From contig NZ_JAHMHW010000017.1 in assembly GCF_020169515.1 (NCBI RefSeq), forward strand, positions 35,887 to 99,886: a DNA stretch of 64,000 nucleotides, written 5' to 3'. The DNA is from Paenibacillus vietnamensis. Lineage in GTDB: Bacteria; Bacillota; Bacilli; Paenibacillales; Paenibacillaceae. How positions within the stretch are numbered: the stretch's first letter is position 1; every line of letters begins with the position of its first letter. The translations under genes and the position numbers were made by a program. Of this stretch, positions 35,358 through 44,397 are shown one piece after another. The notes beneath the pieces were generated by a model. It worked only from the letters and a program-made list of their open reading frames with translations, did no database searches and was not told the origin of the DNA.

Positions 35358-36848
35358 TTGGCTGAGTACATTCTGGAATTAAACGGGATTACGAAAAGGT
35401 TTCCCGGCGTCAAAGCGCTGGACAATGTCTATTTCAAGCTGAGGCCCGGTGAAATACATGCGTTGATGGGAGAGAATGGAGCGGGAAAATCGACCTTTAT
35501 CAAAGTGATTACCGGGGTGCATTCGCCGGACGGAGGCGAAATTTTCTTTGACGGGAAAAAGGTGAAATTCGATAATCCGACCGATGCCAAAAAGCTGGGC
35601 ATAGCAGCCATCTATCAGCATGTCACGTGTTATCCGGATTTGAGCGTCACCGAAAATATTTTTATGGGGCATGAAAAAATCGGGAAGCGGACGAAACGAA
35701 TTTTGTGGTACGACATGCATAAGGAAGCGGAACGGCTGCTGCGCGAGCTTGGAGCGGCCTTCAGCCCAAAGACGCTGATGGGCGCGCTCAGCGTGGCCGA
35801 GCAGCAGATCGTCGAGATCGCCAAGGCGCTGTCGACGGATGCGAAGGTCATTATTATGGACGAGCCGACGGCGGCGCTAAGCAGCCGCGAGAGCGAGGAG
35901 CTGTACCGGATTGCCGAGCGGCTCCGGGACAAAGGGACCGCGATCATTTTTATATCCCACCGCTTTGAGGATATGTACCGTCTGGCCGGTAAGGTCACGG
36001 TGTTCCGGGATTCCAAATATATCGGAACCTGGGCTGTCGATGAAATAACGAACCACGATTTGATCATTGCGATGGTCGGCCGCGAAATCCATCAATTGTT
36101 TCCCAAGAAGGAAGCCGAAATCGGGGAAGAATTGCTGCGGGTCGAGGGGCTGGGGAGAACCGGTTATTTTGCGGATGTGTCGTTCTCTCTTAAACGGGGA
36201 GAGATTATGGGGCTGACGGGGCTTGTCGGCGCCGGACGTTCGGAAGTATGCCAAAGCATCTTCGGAGCCTCTCCATACGATAAAGGCGGCATTTATTTGA
36301 AGGGGGATAAGGTAAACATTCGGGATCCGCTCGAGGCCATGCGACTTGGCATCGGCTATTTGCCCGAAGACAGGCAGAAGCAGGGCTTGGTGCTGCAGTG
36401 GGGGATCGGGCGCAATATTACGTTGTCCTCGCTGGATAAGGTGTCAAGCAAAGGAGCGCTGAATGCCGCGAAGGAAGCGGAGATTGCGAAGCGGCTGGCG
36501 GAGAAGGTGAACGTCAAGGCGAACAGCATTTTCGACCTGGCGAGCTCTCTCTCCGGCGGCAATCAGCAGAAGGTTGTATTTGCGAAGCTGCTGACGGCGG
36601 ATCTGGATGTCCTGATTCTCGATGAACCGACCAAAGGGGTGGATGTCGGGGCCAAATCGGCGATTTACGAGATTATCAGCAGCCTGGCCTGCCAAGGCTA
36701 CGGAATCCTGCTTGTCTCATCCGAAATGCCCGAGATTATCGGGATGTGCGACCGGGTGGCCGTCATGCGCGAAGGGCGGATCCATGCATTCCTGGATCGG
36801 CAATCCATCTCGCAGGAAGCGATTCTCCAAGCGTCGATGGCCAATTAA
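35358..36848 (+). CDS. RbsA/RhaT-like sugar ABC transporter ATPase (CUT2, two NBDs)
   Basis: ATPase of 496 residues with two fused nucleotide-binding domains, the hallmark of ribose/rhamnose-class importers. NBD1: Walker A GENGAGKST (about residue 38) and Walker B VIIMDEPTAALS. NBD2: atypical Walker A region GLVGAGRSEV, signature LSGGNQQKVVFAK and Walker B VLILDEPTKGVD. The TTG start at 35358 follows GGAGGG. It heads an apparent operon with two permeases, a binding lipoprotein and the rhamnosidases. Rhamnose as substrate is inferred from the two GH78 genes downstream; ribose or another pentose/hexose cannot be excluded from sequence alone. Confidence 0.9.
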   Translation: MAEYILELNGITKRFPGVKALDNVYFKLRPGEIHALMGENGAGKSTFIKVITGVHSPDGGEIFFDGKKVKFDNPTDAKKLGIAAIYQHVTCYPDLSVTENIFMGHEKIGKRTKRILWYDMHKEAERLLRELGAAFSPKTLMGALSVAEQQIVEIAKALSTDAKVIIMDEPTAALSSRESEELYRIAERLRDKGTAIIFISHRFEDMYRLAGKVTVFRDSKYIGTWAVDEITNHDLIIAMVGREIHQLFPKKEAEIGEELLRVEGLGRTGYFADVSFSLKRGEIMGLTGLVGAGRSEVCQSIFGASPYDKGGIYLKGDKVNIRDPLEAMRLGIGYLPEDRQKQGLVLQWGIGRNITLSSLDKVSSKGALNAAKEAEIAKRLAEKVNVKANSIFDLASSLSGGNQQKVVFAKLLTADLDVLILDEPTKGVDVGAKSAIYEIISSLACQGYGILLVSSEMPEIIGMCDRVAVMREGRIHAFLDRQSISQEAILQASMAN

Positions 36849-36888
36849 TGCTTGATAGCTCATCAAAGATAAGAGGTGGTTGTAGCTC

Positions 36889-37938
36889 ATGCAGCAAAGA
36901 GGATACAGCACGGCAGGAGCCGTGATTGAAGCGCCCGCCGAAGCGCGGACGAAGCCCTCGTTAGGCGTCAAAATCGCCAAGTTCAGGGAATTGGGCTTGC
37001 TCGGCTTTATTATTTTGCTTTCCATCGGCGTTCAGCTGCGCAATCCAAGCTTTCTAACCTGGGAAAATGTGAACGACATGATGACCAACACGGCCATCCT
37101 CGGTATTTTGGCGGTTGGCATGATGCTTGTCATCGTAACAAGGGGAATCGACCTTTCGATTGGAGCGATTTTGGCCTTATCCGGCATGATTGCGGCACAG
37201 ACGGTGACCGCTTATCCGGAGCTCCCGCCGATGGCGGCTTTATTGCTTGGCACAGCAGTAGGTCTTCTATGCGGTACGGCAGTCGGCTGGCTGGTCTCCA
37301 AGGCGGGCATTCTTCCGATCATCGCGACGCTGGGCATGATGAATGTTTTTCGCGGCTTCACCTATGTAACGAGCGGAGGCAAGTGGATCAGCGCCCATCA
37401 GATGCCGGACAGCTTTAAAGCGCTGGCAACGGGCACGACGCTCGGAATCAACAATTTGATTTTTATCGCCGTCCTCATCTATATTGCCGCTTACTGCTTC
37501 GTTAATCATACCCGGACGGGCCGCCGGATTTATGCGGTGGGAAGCAATCCGGAATCGGCTGCAATCAGCGGGATTAGCACAGATAAAATTTTATGGCTTG
37601 TGTATGCGATTATGGGGAGCCTTTCCGGTATGGCGGGGGTGCTCTGGGTATCGAAGTTTGCATCCGCGCAAGGGGATACGGCATCGGGCTACGAGCTGAG
37701 CGTCATCGCGGCTTGCGTTCTCGGCGGGGTTAGCATTGCAGGGGGCGTGGGGAAAATTTCCGGCGTCATTCTGGGCTCCATTCTCCTTGGCATCTTGAAC
37801 AATGCGCTGCCGCTCATCGATGTGTCCCCCTTCTGGCAGACGGGCATACAAGGCTCGATTATTCTGGCAGCGGTACTCGTGAATGCGGTCGTGAAGCGGG
37901 GCGTGGACCGAAACCATCTGATGAGGAGGAAAATTTGA
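36889..37938 (+). CDS. RbsC/RhaP-like sugar ABC transporter permease
   Basis: Integral membrane protein of 349 residues with about 8-10 TM segments. CUT2 permease landmarks are visible: GMMLVIVTRGIDLSIGAILALSG, GTAVGWLVSKAGILPIIATLG, GRRIYAVGSNPESAAISGI and ELSVIAACVLGGVSIAGGVG. An AGAGGTGG ribosome site precedes the ATG. The second permease begins only 4 bases after the stop, so the pair likely forms a heterodimeric channel, as RhaP/RhaQ do in rhizobia. Confidence 0.9.
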   Translation: MQQRGYSTAGAVIEAPAEARTKPSLGVKIAKFRELGLLGFIILLSIGVQLRNPSFLTWENVNDMMTNTAILGILAVGMMLVIVTRGIDLSIGAILALSGMIAAQTVTAYPELPPMAALLLGTAVGLLCGTAVGWLVSKAGILPIIATLGMMNVFRGFTYVTSGGKWISAHQMPDSFKALATGTTLGINNLIFIAVLIYIAAYCFVNHTRTGRRIYAVGSNPESAAISGISTDKILWLVYAIMGSLSGMAGVLWVSKFASAQGDTASGYELSVIAACVLGGVSIAGGVGKISGVILGSILLGILNNALPLIDVSPFWQTGIQGSIILAAVLVNAVVKRGVDRNHLMRRKI

Positions 37939-37942
37939 CGCC

Positions 37943-38932
37943 ATGCAACCAAGAATGATAACGAACAAGCTTGAGTTTTCGTTTAAACGTTTCTTTCTGC
38001 AGTGGGAATGGATGCTCGTGGTGCTGCTGCTCGCCGTCATAGTTATGAATGTTAATCTTTCGGAGTATTTTTGGGATTACGCCAATTTGCGGGATGCGAC
38101 GATGGGATTTTTGGATAAAGCGTTTATCGTGCTTCCTATGGTATTCGTCATCCTGCTGGCGGACATCGACATTTCCGTCGCCTCTATTGTCGCTCTTTCA
38201 TCGGTTATTATGGCGGATTTGTATACGATGGGGGTGCCGATGCCGCTTGCGATGATCATTTGTCTCGCTGTCGGCACGTTATGCGGATGGGTGAACGGGA
38301 TGCTGATCGTCAAATTCAAGGAGCTGTCCTCGGTCATCATTACGCTCGCAACGATGATTATTTATCGCGGCATTGCTTACATGATCCTGGAAGACCAGGC
38401 GGCCGGATCTTTCCCGGACTGGTTCAGCTTTCTGGGCTGGGGGTATGTCGGGTCCATTCCTTTTATTCTGATTGCCTTTATCCTGTTTGCGGTTTTATTC
38501 GGTGTTCTGCTGCACAAAACGGTGTTCGGCCGGCAGCTGTACGCCATCGGCAATAACGGCACGGCAGCACGCTTCTCCGGGGTAAAGGTTGACCGGATCA
38601 AAATCATCGTATTTACTCTCGCCGGATTGATGGCGGCCGTCACCGCTTTGTTTCTTACGTCCCGAATGGGCAGTACGCGTCCGAATGTGGCGACGGGCTA
38701 TGAGCTGGACGTAATTGCCATGGTCGTTCTCGGCGGAATCAGCACATCGGGCGGCAAAGGGAGAATGATCGGGGCCATCATCGCCGTTTTCCTGATCGGC
38801 TTCCTGCGATACGGCTTAGGTCTGGTTAACGTTCAGGCCCAAGTGCTGCTTATCATTATCGGACTGCTGTTAATATTCGCCGTAGCCGTTCCGCAGCTGA
38901 AACGGGCGAAGCTTCCGGCCAAAAAAATGTAG
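37943..38932 (+). CDS. RbsC/RhaQ-like sugar ABC transporter permease
   Basis: Second CUT2 permease, 329 residues with about 8-10 TM helices: LADIDISVASIVALSSVIMA, GTLCGWVNGMLIVKFKELSS, GRQLYAIGNNGTAARFSGV and GYELDVIAMVVLGGISTSGG. The C terminus is basic (LKRAKLPAKKM). It is about 4 bases from the first permease and 73 bases from the binding protein. Two different permease genes next to one double ATPase is the arrangement of RhaSTPQ and AI-2 transporters rather than of the single-permease ribose system. Confidence 0.9.
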   Translation: MQPRMITNKLEFSFKRFFLQWEWMLVVLLLAVIVMNVNLSEYFWDYANLRDATMGFLDKAFIVLPMVFVILLADIDISVASIVALSSVIMADLYTMGVPMPLAMIICLAVGTLCGWVNGMLIVKFKELSSVIITLATMIIYRGIAYMILEDQAAGSFPDWFSFLGWGYVGSIPFILIAFILFAVLFGVLLHKTVFGRQLYAIGNNGTAARFSGVKVDRIKIIVFTLAGLMAAVTALFLTSRMGSTRPNVATGYELDVIAMVVLGGISTSGGKGRMIGAIIAVFLIGFLRYGLGLVNVQAQVLLIIIGLLLIFAVAVPQLKRAKLPAKKM

Positions 38933-39005
38933 CCGTCGATACAATACAGCCGCAAAGGCTGTTTGTATATAAAGCTTGATGCAGTTAAAAAAAGGGAGGA
39001 TATCT

Positions 39006-40109
39006 ATGAAAAGAAACCGCTTTTTACTCACCTGTCTGACCGCAGTTTTATCCTTATCTCTCTTGTCCGCTTGCGGCGGCAACGGCAACCAGGGAGGAAG
39101 TTCCGCTCCGGATAACGGCGGCAGCGGAGGCAGCACCGCCGGCTCGAACGCAGGCTCGGGCACAGCCGGCGGCGAAGCGGCGAAGAAGTACGCCATCATT
39201 TTCAAAAATACAGGGAACCCGTACGGCGAGAAAATGATGGAGGGCTTCAAAGCCGCCGTGGAAGAATTGGGGCATGAGGCGATTATTAAAGCGCCTGACC
39301 AGCCGACGGCAGAAGCGCAAATTCAAATGATCGAAGAGCTGATTTCCCAGAAGGTCGACTCGATCGCCATCGCAGCCAACGACCCCGATGCGCTGCAGCC
39401 AGCCCTGGTAAAAGCTAAAAATGCAGGAATTGAAGTGCTGTCGCTGGATTCGGCGGTAAACGCGGCGAGCCGCATGGTCCACGTGAATCAGGCGGATCCG
39501 GAGCGAATCGGCCGCACCTTGATTCAAGGCGTATCCGAAATGATCGGCGGAGAAGGGGAAATCGCGATTTTAAGCGCAACCTCGCAAGCTACGAACCAGA
39601 ATGCATGGATTGAGTGGATGAAGAAAGAGCTGGAGAAGCCGGAGTACAGCAAGGTCAAGCTGGTTAAGGTTGCGTACGGCGACGACCTGCGGGATAAGAG
39701 CGTATCCGAGACCGAAGCGCTGCTCAAGTCGTACCCGAACCTGAAGGGCATTATCGCACCGACAACGGTGGGAATTGCGGCAGCCGGCAAGGTGCTGACG
39801 GATAAAGGATTGAAAGGAAAAGTGCACCTGACCGGTCTCGGCCTGCCAAGCGAAATGGCGGAATACATTGAAAGCGGTGTCAGCGAGTGGATGTACCTGT
39901 GGAATCCGAGCGATGTAGGCTACTTGGCGGGCTACACGGCCGATGCGCTTGTGAACGGAACGATTGCCGGCGCGGCCGGCGACACCTTCAAGGCCGGAAC
40001 TCTTGGGGATAAAGAAGTGATTGCGGATGGAGACGGCACGCAAATTATGCTCGGCGATCCGTTTAAATTCGATTCTTCCAATATTGCGGAGTGGAAGGAA
40101 GTCTATTAA
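39006..40109 (+). CDS. RhaS/RbsB-like sugar-binding lipoprotein
   Basis: Extracellular capture protein of 367 residues for the CUT2 importer. The signal peptide MKRNRFLLTCLTAVLSLSLL ends at lipobox SACG, followed by a Gly/Ser-rich tether (about 22-55). The two-lobe type-1 fold includes KYAIIFKNTGNPYGEKMMEG, KVDSIAIAANDPDALQPALV and GEIAILSATSQATNQNAWI. The ATG at 39006 is chosen for GGGAGGA 6-8 bases upstream. Only 39 bases separate it from the first rhamnosidase, so importer and enzyme are probably on one transcript. The ligand is inferred to be L-rhamnose. Confidence 0.9.
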   Translation: MKRNRFLLTCLTAVLSLSLLSACGGNGNQGGSSAPDNGGSGGSTAGSNAGSGTAGGEAAKKYAIIFKNTGNPYGEKMMEGFKAAVEELGHEAIIKAPDQPTAEAQIQMIEELISQKVDSIAIAANDPDALQPALVKAKNAGIEVLSLDSAVNAASRMVHVNQADPERIGRTLIQGVSEMIGGEGEIAILSATSQATNQNAWIEWMKKELEKPEYSKVKLVKVAYGDDLRDKSVSETEALLKSYPNLKGIIAPTTVGIAAAGKVLTDKGLKGKVHLTGLGLPSEMAEYIESGVSEWMYLWNPSDVGYLAGYTADALVNGTIAGAAGDTFKAGTLGDKEVIADGDGTQIMLGDPFKFDSSNIAEWKEVY

Positions 40110-40148
40110 TTCAAATTGCAAAATCATATGAGGAGGATGAATACAAGG

Positions 40149-43100
40149 ATGGCTGGAAAATCTCCGTTTAAATGGCTTTGCTACACGATGATGGCTTCGC
40201 TTTTATTTACAACCGCATTGCCGGTGCATGCAGATGGTACTGCAACTGCTCAAATCAGTACGGAATCGACCAAAGTCGAGAATCTAAAGGTGAACTACCA
40301 GAAAAACCCGATTGGCATTGAATCGGATTCCATCAGCTTCAGCTGGATGCTCGCATCCAACGTTGTCGGACTAAGCCAGAAAGCGTATCGGATTGCGGTT
40401 AAAAACCCGCAAGGGGAAGAAGTATGGAACAGCGGACTGATCGAGGATGCCAAATCCGTCGGCATTCCATACGAGGGTCCGGATCTCCAGCTGGAATCGC
40501 GTTATACGTGGTCTGTCGAGACGACGCTCTCGAACGGGAAAAACGTCCGGTCGCAGCCTGCTTATTTTGAAACGGGAACGAATTTTGAACAAGCCGAGTG
40601 GATTTCCAATAAAGAAACGGCTGCAGATTACTATACGGATAAGATGACGGTTTCACTCGATGCCACGATCATTCAGGGCGGATTCAGCTTGAATTGGGGC
40701 ATGAAGAACAAAACGAACGGCTATATTTGGAGCTTTAACGGCACGACGCTTACGCAAAGCGTGACGAAGAACGGCGTGACCGTACAGCTGGGAACCGCCG
40801 ACCTAAGCGGCAAGGTCGCCTTGAATGAAGCCTTCGAGCTGGAAATATCGGCTGACTCGGATCAGATCATAACCGCCATTAACGGTACGGCGGTTAATAC
40901 GATCGCCAAAAGCCATTCGATTGAAGGGCCTTTCATTGCGGTGACCGCAAGCCCTTCTTCCAGAAATACGCCTGCCCAAAAGGCGAGCTTCGAGCATGTG
41001 GAGCTGACGGTAGACGATGCGGAGGAACAGGTGACGGAATTCGACGGGGCCGTTGCGAACGAATCCGGCGTATGGACGCTGGAAGGCGCCACCGCTTATC
41101 AGAAGACGTTTAATGGAGCCCCCGTCGTTTATACGGAGGATACGAATGCGCTGCCGATGTTCCGCACCGAACAAGAACTCCAGGGAAGCGGCGACATCGC
41201 TTCGGCAAGGCTGTATATTACGTCCCTGGGCGCATACGACGCCTACATAAACGGCCAAGAGGTCCAGGTTTTGCAAGAGGACGGCACAAAATTGGACGAT
41301 ACGCTTAATCCCGGCTGGACGGATTATTACAGCTACACCAATTACCAGTCCTATGATGTAACGGACTACATTAGCGGAGACCATGTGGCGCTTGGGGTTG
41401 CTGTAGGCGCGGGCTGGTACGGAGGAGAAGCCGGCAGCAACGGCGGAGGAAATCTGTATTATAAAATCGGCGACGAGCTGGAGAGAGAATTGGCGCTCCT
41501 GGCCAAGCTTGTGGTCACGTACGAGGATGGAACGCAAGAGATCATCGGCACCAATAACGAAGATTGGAAAGTGACGACAGACGGCCCCGTACGCCTCCAC
41601 GATCTGTTTGTCGGAGAAGTCTACGACGCGCGGCTTGAGGACCAGGTAGCGGGCTGGAACAATGCCGGATTTGACGACTCCGGATGGAACGGGGCGGCGG
41701 AGTTCCAATATGACGGCAGGCTGGCAGCCAGCCGCGGGGCTGCCGCCTATGTGCTGGAGGAGAACAAGATTCACCCGGTTCCGGGAGAGGATACGTTTAT
41801 TTTTGATCCGGCCGACATTGATTACTCCGACTCCAGTTTGACACTGGGCGAAGTGAAACGAACTCCAGTTGATCCGACCGGAACGATCGAGCTTCCGAAA
41901 GGGAAATCGCTGATGATCGATCTCGGTCAAAATATCGCGGGCGTACCGGGCATCTCCGTTTCGGGCGCCGAAGGCACAACCGTCCATATGCGGGGAGCCG
42001 AAATGCTCAATGACGGAAGAGACCATGAGAAAAGCACTTTCGGCAGCGACGGTCCGAAAGGGACGCTCTACTGGTCCGGTCTGACAAGAGGAAGAGCCAA
42101 AGACCAGACGTGGTACACGGATCATTATATTCTGAACGATCAGCCGGTCCAGTCGTACAGCCCAAGGTTCACGTTCCACGGGTTCCGTTATTTGGAGATC
42201 ACGGCGACGGAGGATGTCGTGGTCCGCGATGTGTATGGGCAGGCCATTACCTCCGCGGTGGAGAACACGTTGTCGCTAGAGACGAATAACGAGGATCTCA
42301 ACCAATTGTTCAGCAATGTGCTTTGGAGCCAAAGAAGCAACTTCTTGTCGATTCCGACCGATACGCCGGGACGTTCGGAGCGGCTCGGCTGGACCGGCGA
42401 CATTCAGGTATTCGGCGAAACGGCACTTTATAACTTCGATTCGGTCGCGTTTCTTGAAAATTTCGTCGGCATTCTCAAGGACTATGCGGAGCAAAACAAC
42501 GGTTATATTGCCGACTACCTGCCTACGATCAGCAAAGCGACGACAACGAACGCGGGCTGGTCGGATGTCATCATTACATTGCCTTGGGATCTCTACATGC
42601 ATACGGGCGACATCTCCATCTTGAGAGATACCTACGATATTATGAAGGTTTATATGGGGAATGTAATGGCTAACGGAATGAGAGCCGGCTATGGAGACTG
42701 GGTGGCCATGCAAGGGACCGCGCCTCAATTTATGGCTGCCATGTACCAGGCATTGGACGCTGTGACGATGGCCAAGATCGCGACCCTGCTGGGGCATGAC
42801 GACGATGCGGCGATGTATACGGCAGAGTCGGAGCGCGTCATCGATTTGGCTTACGACAAATATGTGGACGAAAACGACAACATCCTTTCTGTAACCGCTG
42901 ACAATTTTACGAGGGGCTTCCTGATTAATTTGTTCAAGGATAACTCGCAGACGAGCATTCTTTGGGCGCTGAAGATGGGGATGTACGAATCGGAAGAGCA
43001 GAAACGGAAATTTATTGAAAACCTGCTGCTCAATATTGCCAATGAGAATAAATCGGAAAGATCCAACTCGGGCGAAAACACGTTGTCGACAGGCTTCCTC

Positions 43101-44309
43101 GGCGTGAATGAGCTGCTGCCCGTGCTTACGGAAAACGAGCTTTCCGCCAAAGCCTACGACCTGCTGCTTCAGGATGAAATGCCGTCCTGGCTGTACGAGG
43201 TCAAGCAAGGAGCAACGACCACATGGGAGCGCTGGAACGCGTATACGAGCGAATACGGCTTTGACGACAACGGCATGAACTCCTTTAACCATTACGCATA
43301 TGGCGCAGTAGTCGAATGGATGACCAAGTACATGGCGGGCATTCAGAGCGACGAACAAAATGCCGGATTTAAACATTTTATTTTGCAGCCTACCTTGGAC
43401 ACCGGCGACCAATATAATGACCAGGCACGTATCCGATCCGTAAAAGGAAAGCTTGATTCCTATTACGGGACGATCGTCTCCAATTGGGAATCGGAGGATG
43501 GTACACTCGGTTCTTATGAAGCCATTGTTCCGGCCAATACGACGGCAACGCTTTATTTGCCGATTGATGATGCCGCTGTACGCGTTAAAGGAACGCCTGG
43601 CATCAAGCATATTGAGAATCTGGAGCGGTATGGCGTCCAGGTAGCCAAATTCGAATTGCAATCCGGCGGCTATCAGTTCAGCGTAAAAAATGGCATGGTT
43701 CGTGCCGAGCTGATGGATGGCTTTGTTAACTCCAAAGGTAAAGCAAGTCTGGCAGGCCCTAGCCTGGCAGGGGAGGATGAGAGCTTCAGCCTCACCTATC
43801 GTTTGGCCGGCGTGGAGAGCATCTCCGCACAGGATGTTACGATTGACTACGATAAAACCCGTTTTGAATTTGTCGGCGCAGAATCGTTGATCGCTGACAC
43901 GCAAATTGAAGAAACGAAAAACGACACGTCCGGAGGAAGCGTGCGATTGATTGTTGCAAGTCTGGGAGCGGACCGTTCAATCAGCGGAGATGCAGACGTG
44001 ATGAAGCTCACCTTTAAATCGAAGAAAGCATCGGGAACAGGAAACATTACCTTGAGCGAAGTTAAAGTTTCCAATGGCGACGGGGAAGTATTCCAGACAG
44101 AAGCTTCCGGCAAAACGGTCACCCTTGACGCCAATATTCTGAACAGTGTACGCGGCTACGACATCGGCGACCTCGGTGTCATTGCGTTCAACTACGGCAA
44201 AACGGCTGCCGACGCCGCTTGGGATGCCATCAAAAAGGCGGATCTTAACGGAGACGGCGTAGTCGGTCTTTCCGATCTTGGCTATATCGCCAGAAAAATT
44301 TTGAAATAG
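40149..44309 (+). CDS. Secreted GH78 alpha-L-rhamnosidase A with C-terminal cohesin-like and dockerin-like modules
   Basis: Extracellular enzyme of about 1,386 residues releasing terminal alpha-L-rhamnose. Order: signal peptide (FKWLCYTMMASLLFTTALP); N-terminal FN3-like domain (KVNYQKNPIGIESDSISFSW); an inserted beta-sandwich (about 160-300); rhamnosidase N domain; (alpha/alpha)6 catalytic barrel with the GH78 signature DTPGRSERLGWTGD (Asp738, Glu744, Asp751); C-terminal beta domain; a cohesin-like module (about 1190-1326: ISAQDVTIDYDKTRFEFVGA, RLIVASLGADRSISGDADV); and a dockerin-like tail (about 1334-1386) with one intact calcium loop DLNGDGVVGLSD and one degenerate repeat (GYDIGDLGVIAFNYGKT). 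The start is uncertain: TTG 40116, ATG 40128, 40137 or 40149 are in frame. It probably pairs with the cohesin-SLH protein next door. Confidence 0.9.
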   Translation: MAGKSPFKWLCYTMMASLLFTTALPVHADGTATAQISTESTKVENLKVNYQKNPIGIESDSISFSWMLASNVVGLSQKAYRIAVKNPQGEEVWNSGLIEDAKSVGIPYEGPDLQLESRYTWSVETTLSNGKNVRSQPAYFETGTNFEQAEWISNKETAADYYTDKMTVSLDATIIQGGFSLNWGMKNKTNGYIWSFNGTTLTQSVTKNGVTVQLGTADLSGKVALNEAFELEISADSDQIITAINGTAVNTIAKSHSIEGPFIAVTASPSSRNTPAQKASFEHVELTVDDAEEQVTEFDGAVANESGVWTLEGATAYQKTFNGAPVVYTEDTNALPMFRTEQELQGSGDIASARLYITSLGAYDAYINGQEVQVLQEDGTKLDDTLNPGWTDYYSYTNYQSYDVTDYISGDHVALGVAVGAGWYGGEAGSNGGGNLYYKIGDELERELALLAKLVVTYEDGTQEIIGTNNEDWKVTTDGPVRLHDLFVGEVYDARLEDQVAGWNNAGFDDSGWNGAAEFQYDGRLAASRGAAAYVLEENKIHPVPGEDTFIFDPADIDYSDSSLTLGEVKRTPVDPTGTIELPKGKSLMIDLGQNIAGVPGISVSGAEGTTVHMRGAEMLNDGRDHEKSTFGSDGPKGTLYWSGLTRGRAKDQTWYTDHYILNDQPVQSYSPRFTFHGFRYLEITATEDVVVRDVYGQAITSAVENTLSLETNNEDLNQLFSNVLWSQRSNFLSIPTDTPGRSERLGWTGDIQVFGETALYNFDSVAFLENFVGILKDYAEQNNGYIADYLPTISKATTTNAGWSDVIITLPWDLYMHTGDISILRDTYDIMKVYMGNVMANGMRAGYGDWVAMQGTAPQFMAAMYQALDAVTMAKIATLLGHDDDAAMYTAESERVIDLAYDKYVDENDNILSVTADNFTRGFLINLFKDNSQTSILWALKMGMYESEEQKRKFIENLLLNIANENKSERSNSGENTLSTGFLGVNELLPVLTENELSAKAYDLLLQDEMPSWLYEVKQGATTTWERWNAYTSEYGFDDNGMNSFNHYAYGAVVEWMTKYMAGIQSDEQNAGFKHFILQPTLDTGDQYNDQARIRSVKGKLDSYYGTIVSNWESEDGTLGSYEAIVPANTTATLYLPIDDAAVRVKGTPGIKHIENLERYGVQVAKFELQSGGYQFSVKNGMVRAELMDGFVNSKGKASLAGPSLAGEDESFSLTYRLAGVESISAQDVTIDYDKTRFEFVGAESLIADTQIEETKNDTSGGSVRLIVASLGADRSISGDADVMKLTFKSKKASGTGNITLSEVKVSNGDGEVFQTEASGKTVTLDANILNSVRGYDIGDLGVIAFNYGKTAADAAWDAIKKADLNGDGVVGLSDLGYIARKILK

Positions 44310-44330
44310 TTTTATGGGTAACAGGAACAC

Positions 44331-44349
44331 GGGGGAGAATTTCTCCCCC
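44331..44349 (+). other. GC-rich hairpin between rhamnosidase A and the scaffold-like gene
   Basis: GGGGGAGAA and TTCTCCCCC form a perfect inverted repeat with a single-base centre and no T run. It may be an mRNA-processing or stabilising hairpin that sets different amounts of enzyme and scaffold, rather than a terminator. Confidence 0.5.
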
Positions 44350-44397
44350 TGCTTGAGCCGGCGCCAGAGCGCGAATATAACGGCGGGGGTGCAAAAT

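Noticed and set aside
44331..44349. Terminator between rhamnosidase A and the cohesin-SLH gene
   Set aside because: The stem is strong but there is no T run, and the downstream gene has no separate promoter I can see, so processing or stability is more likely.
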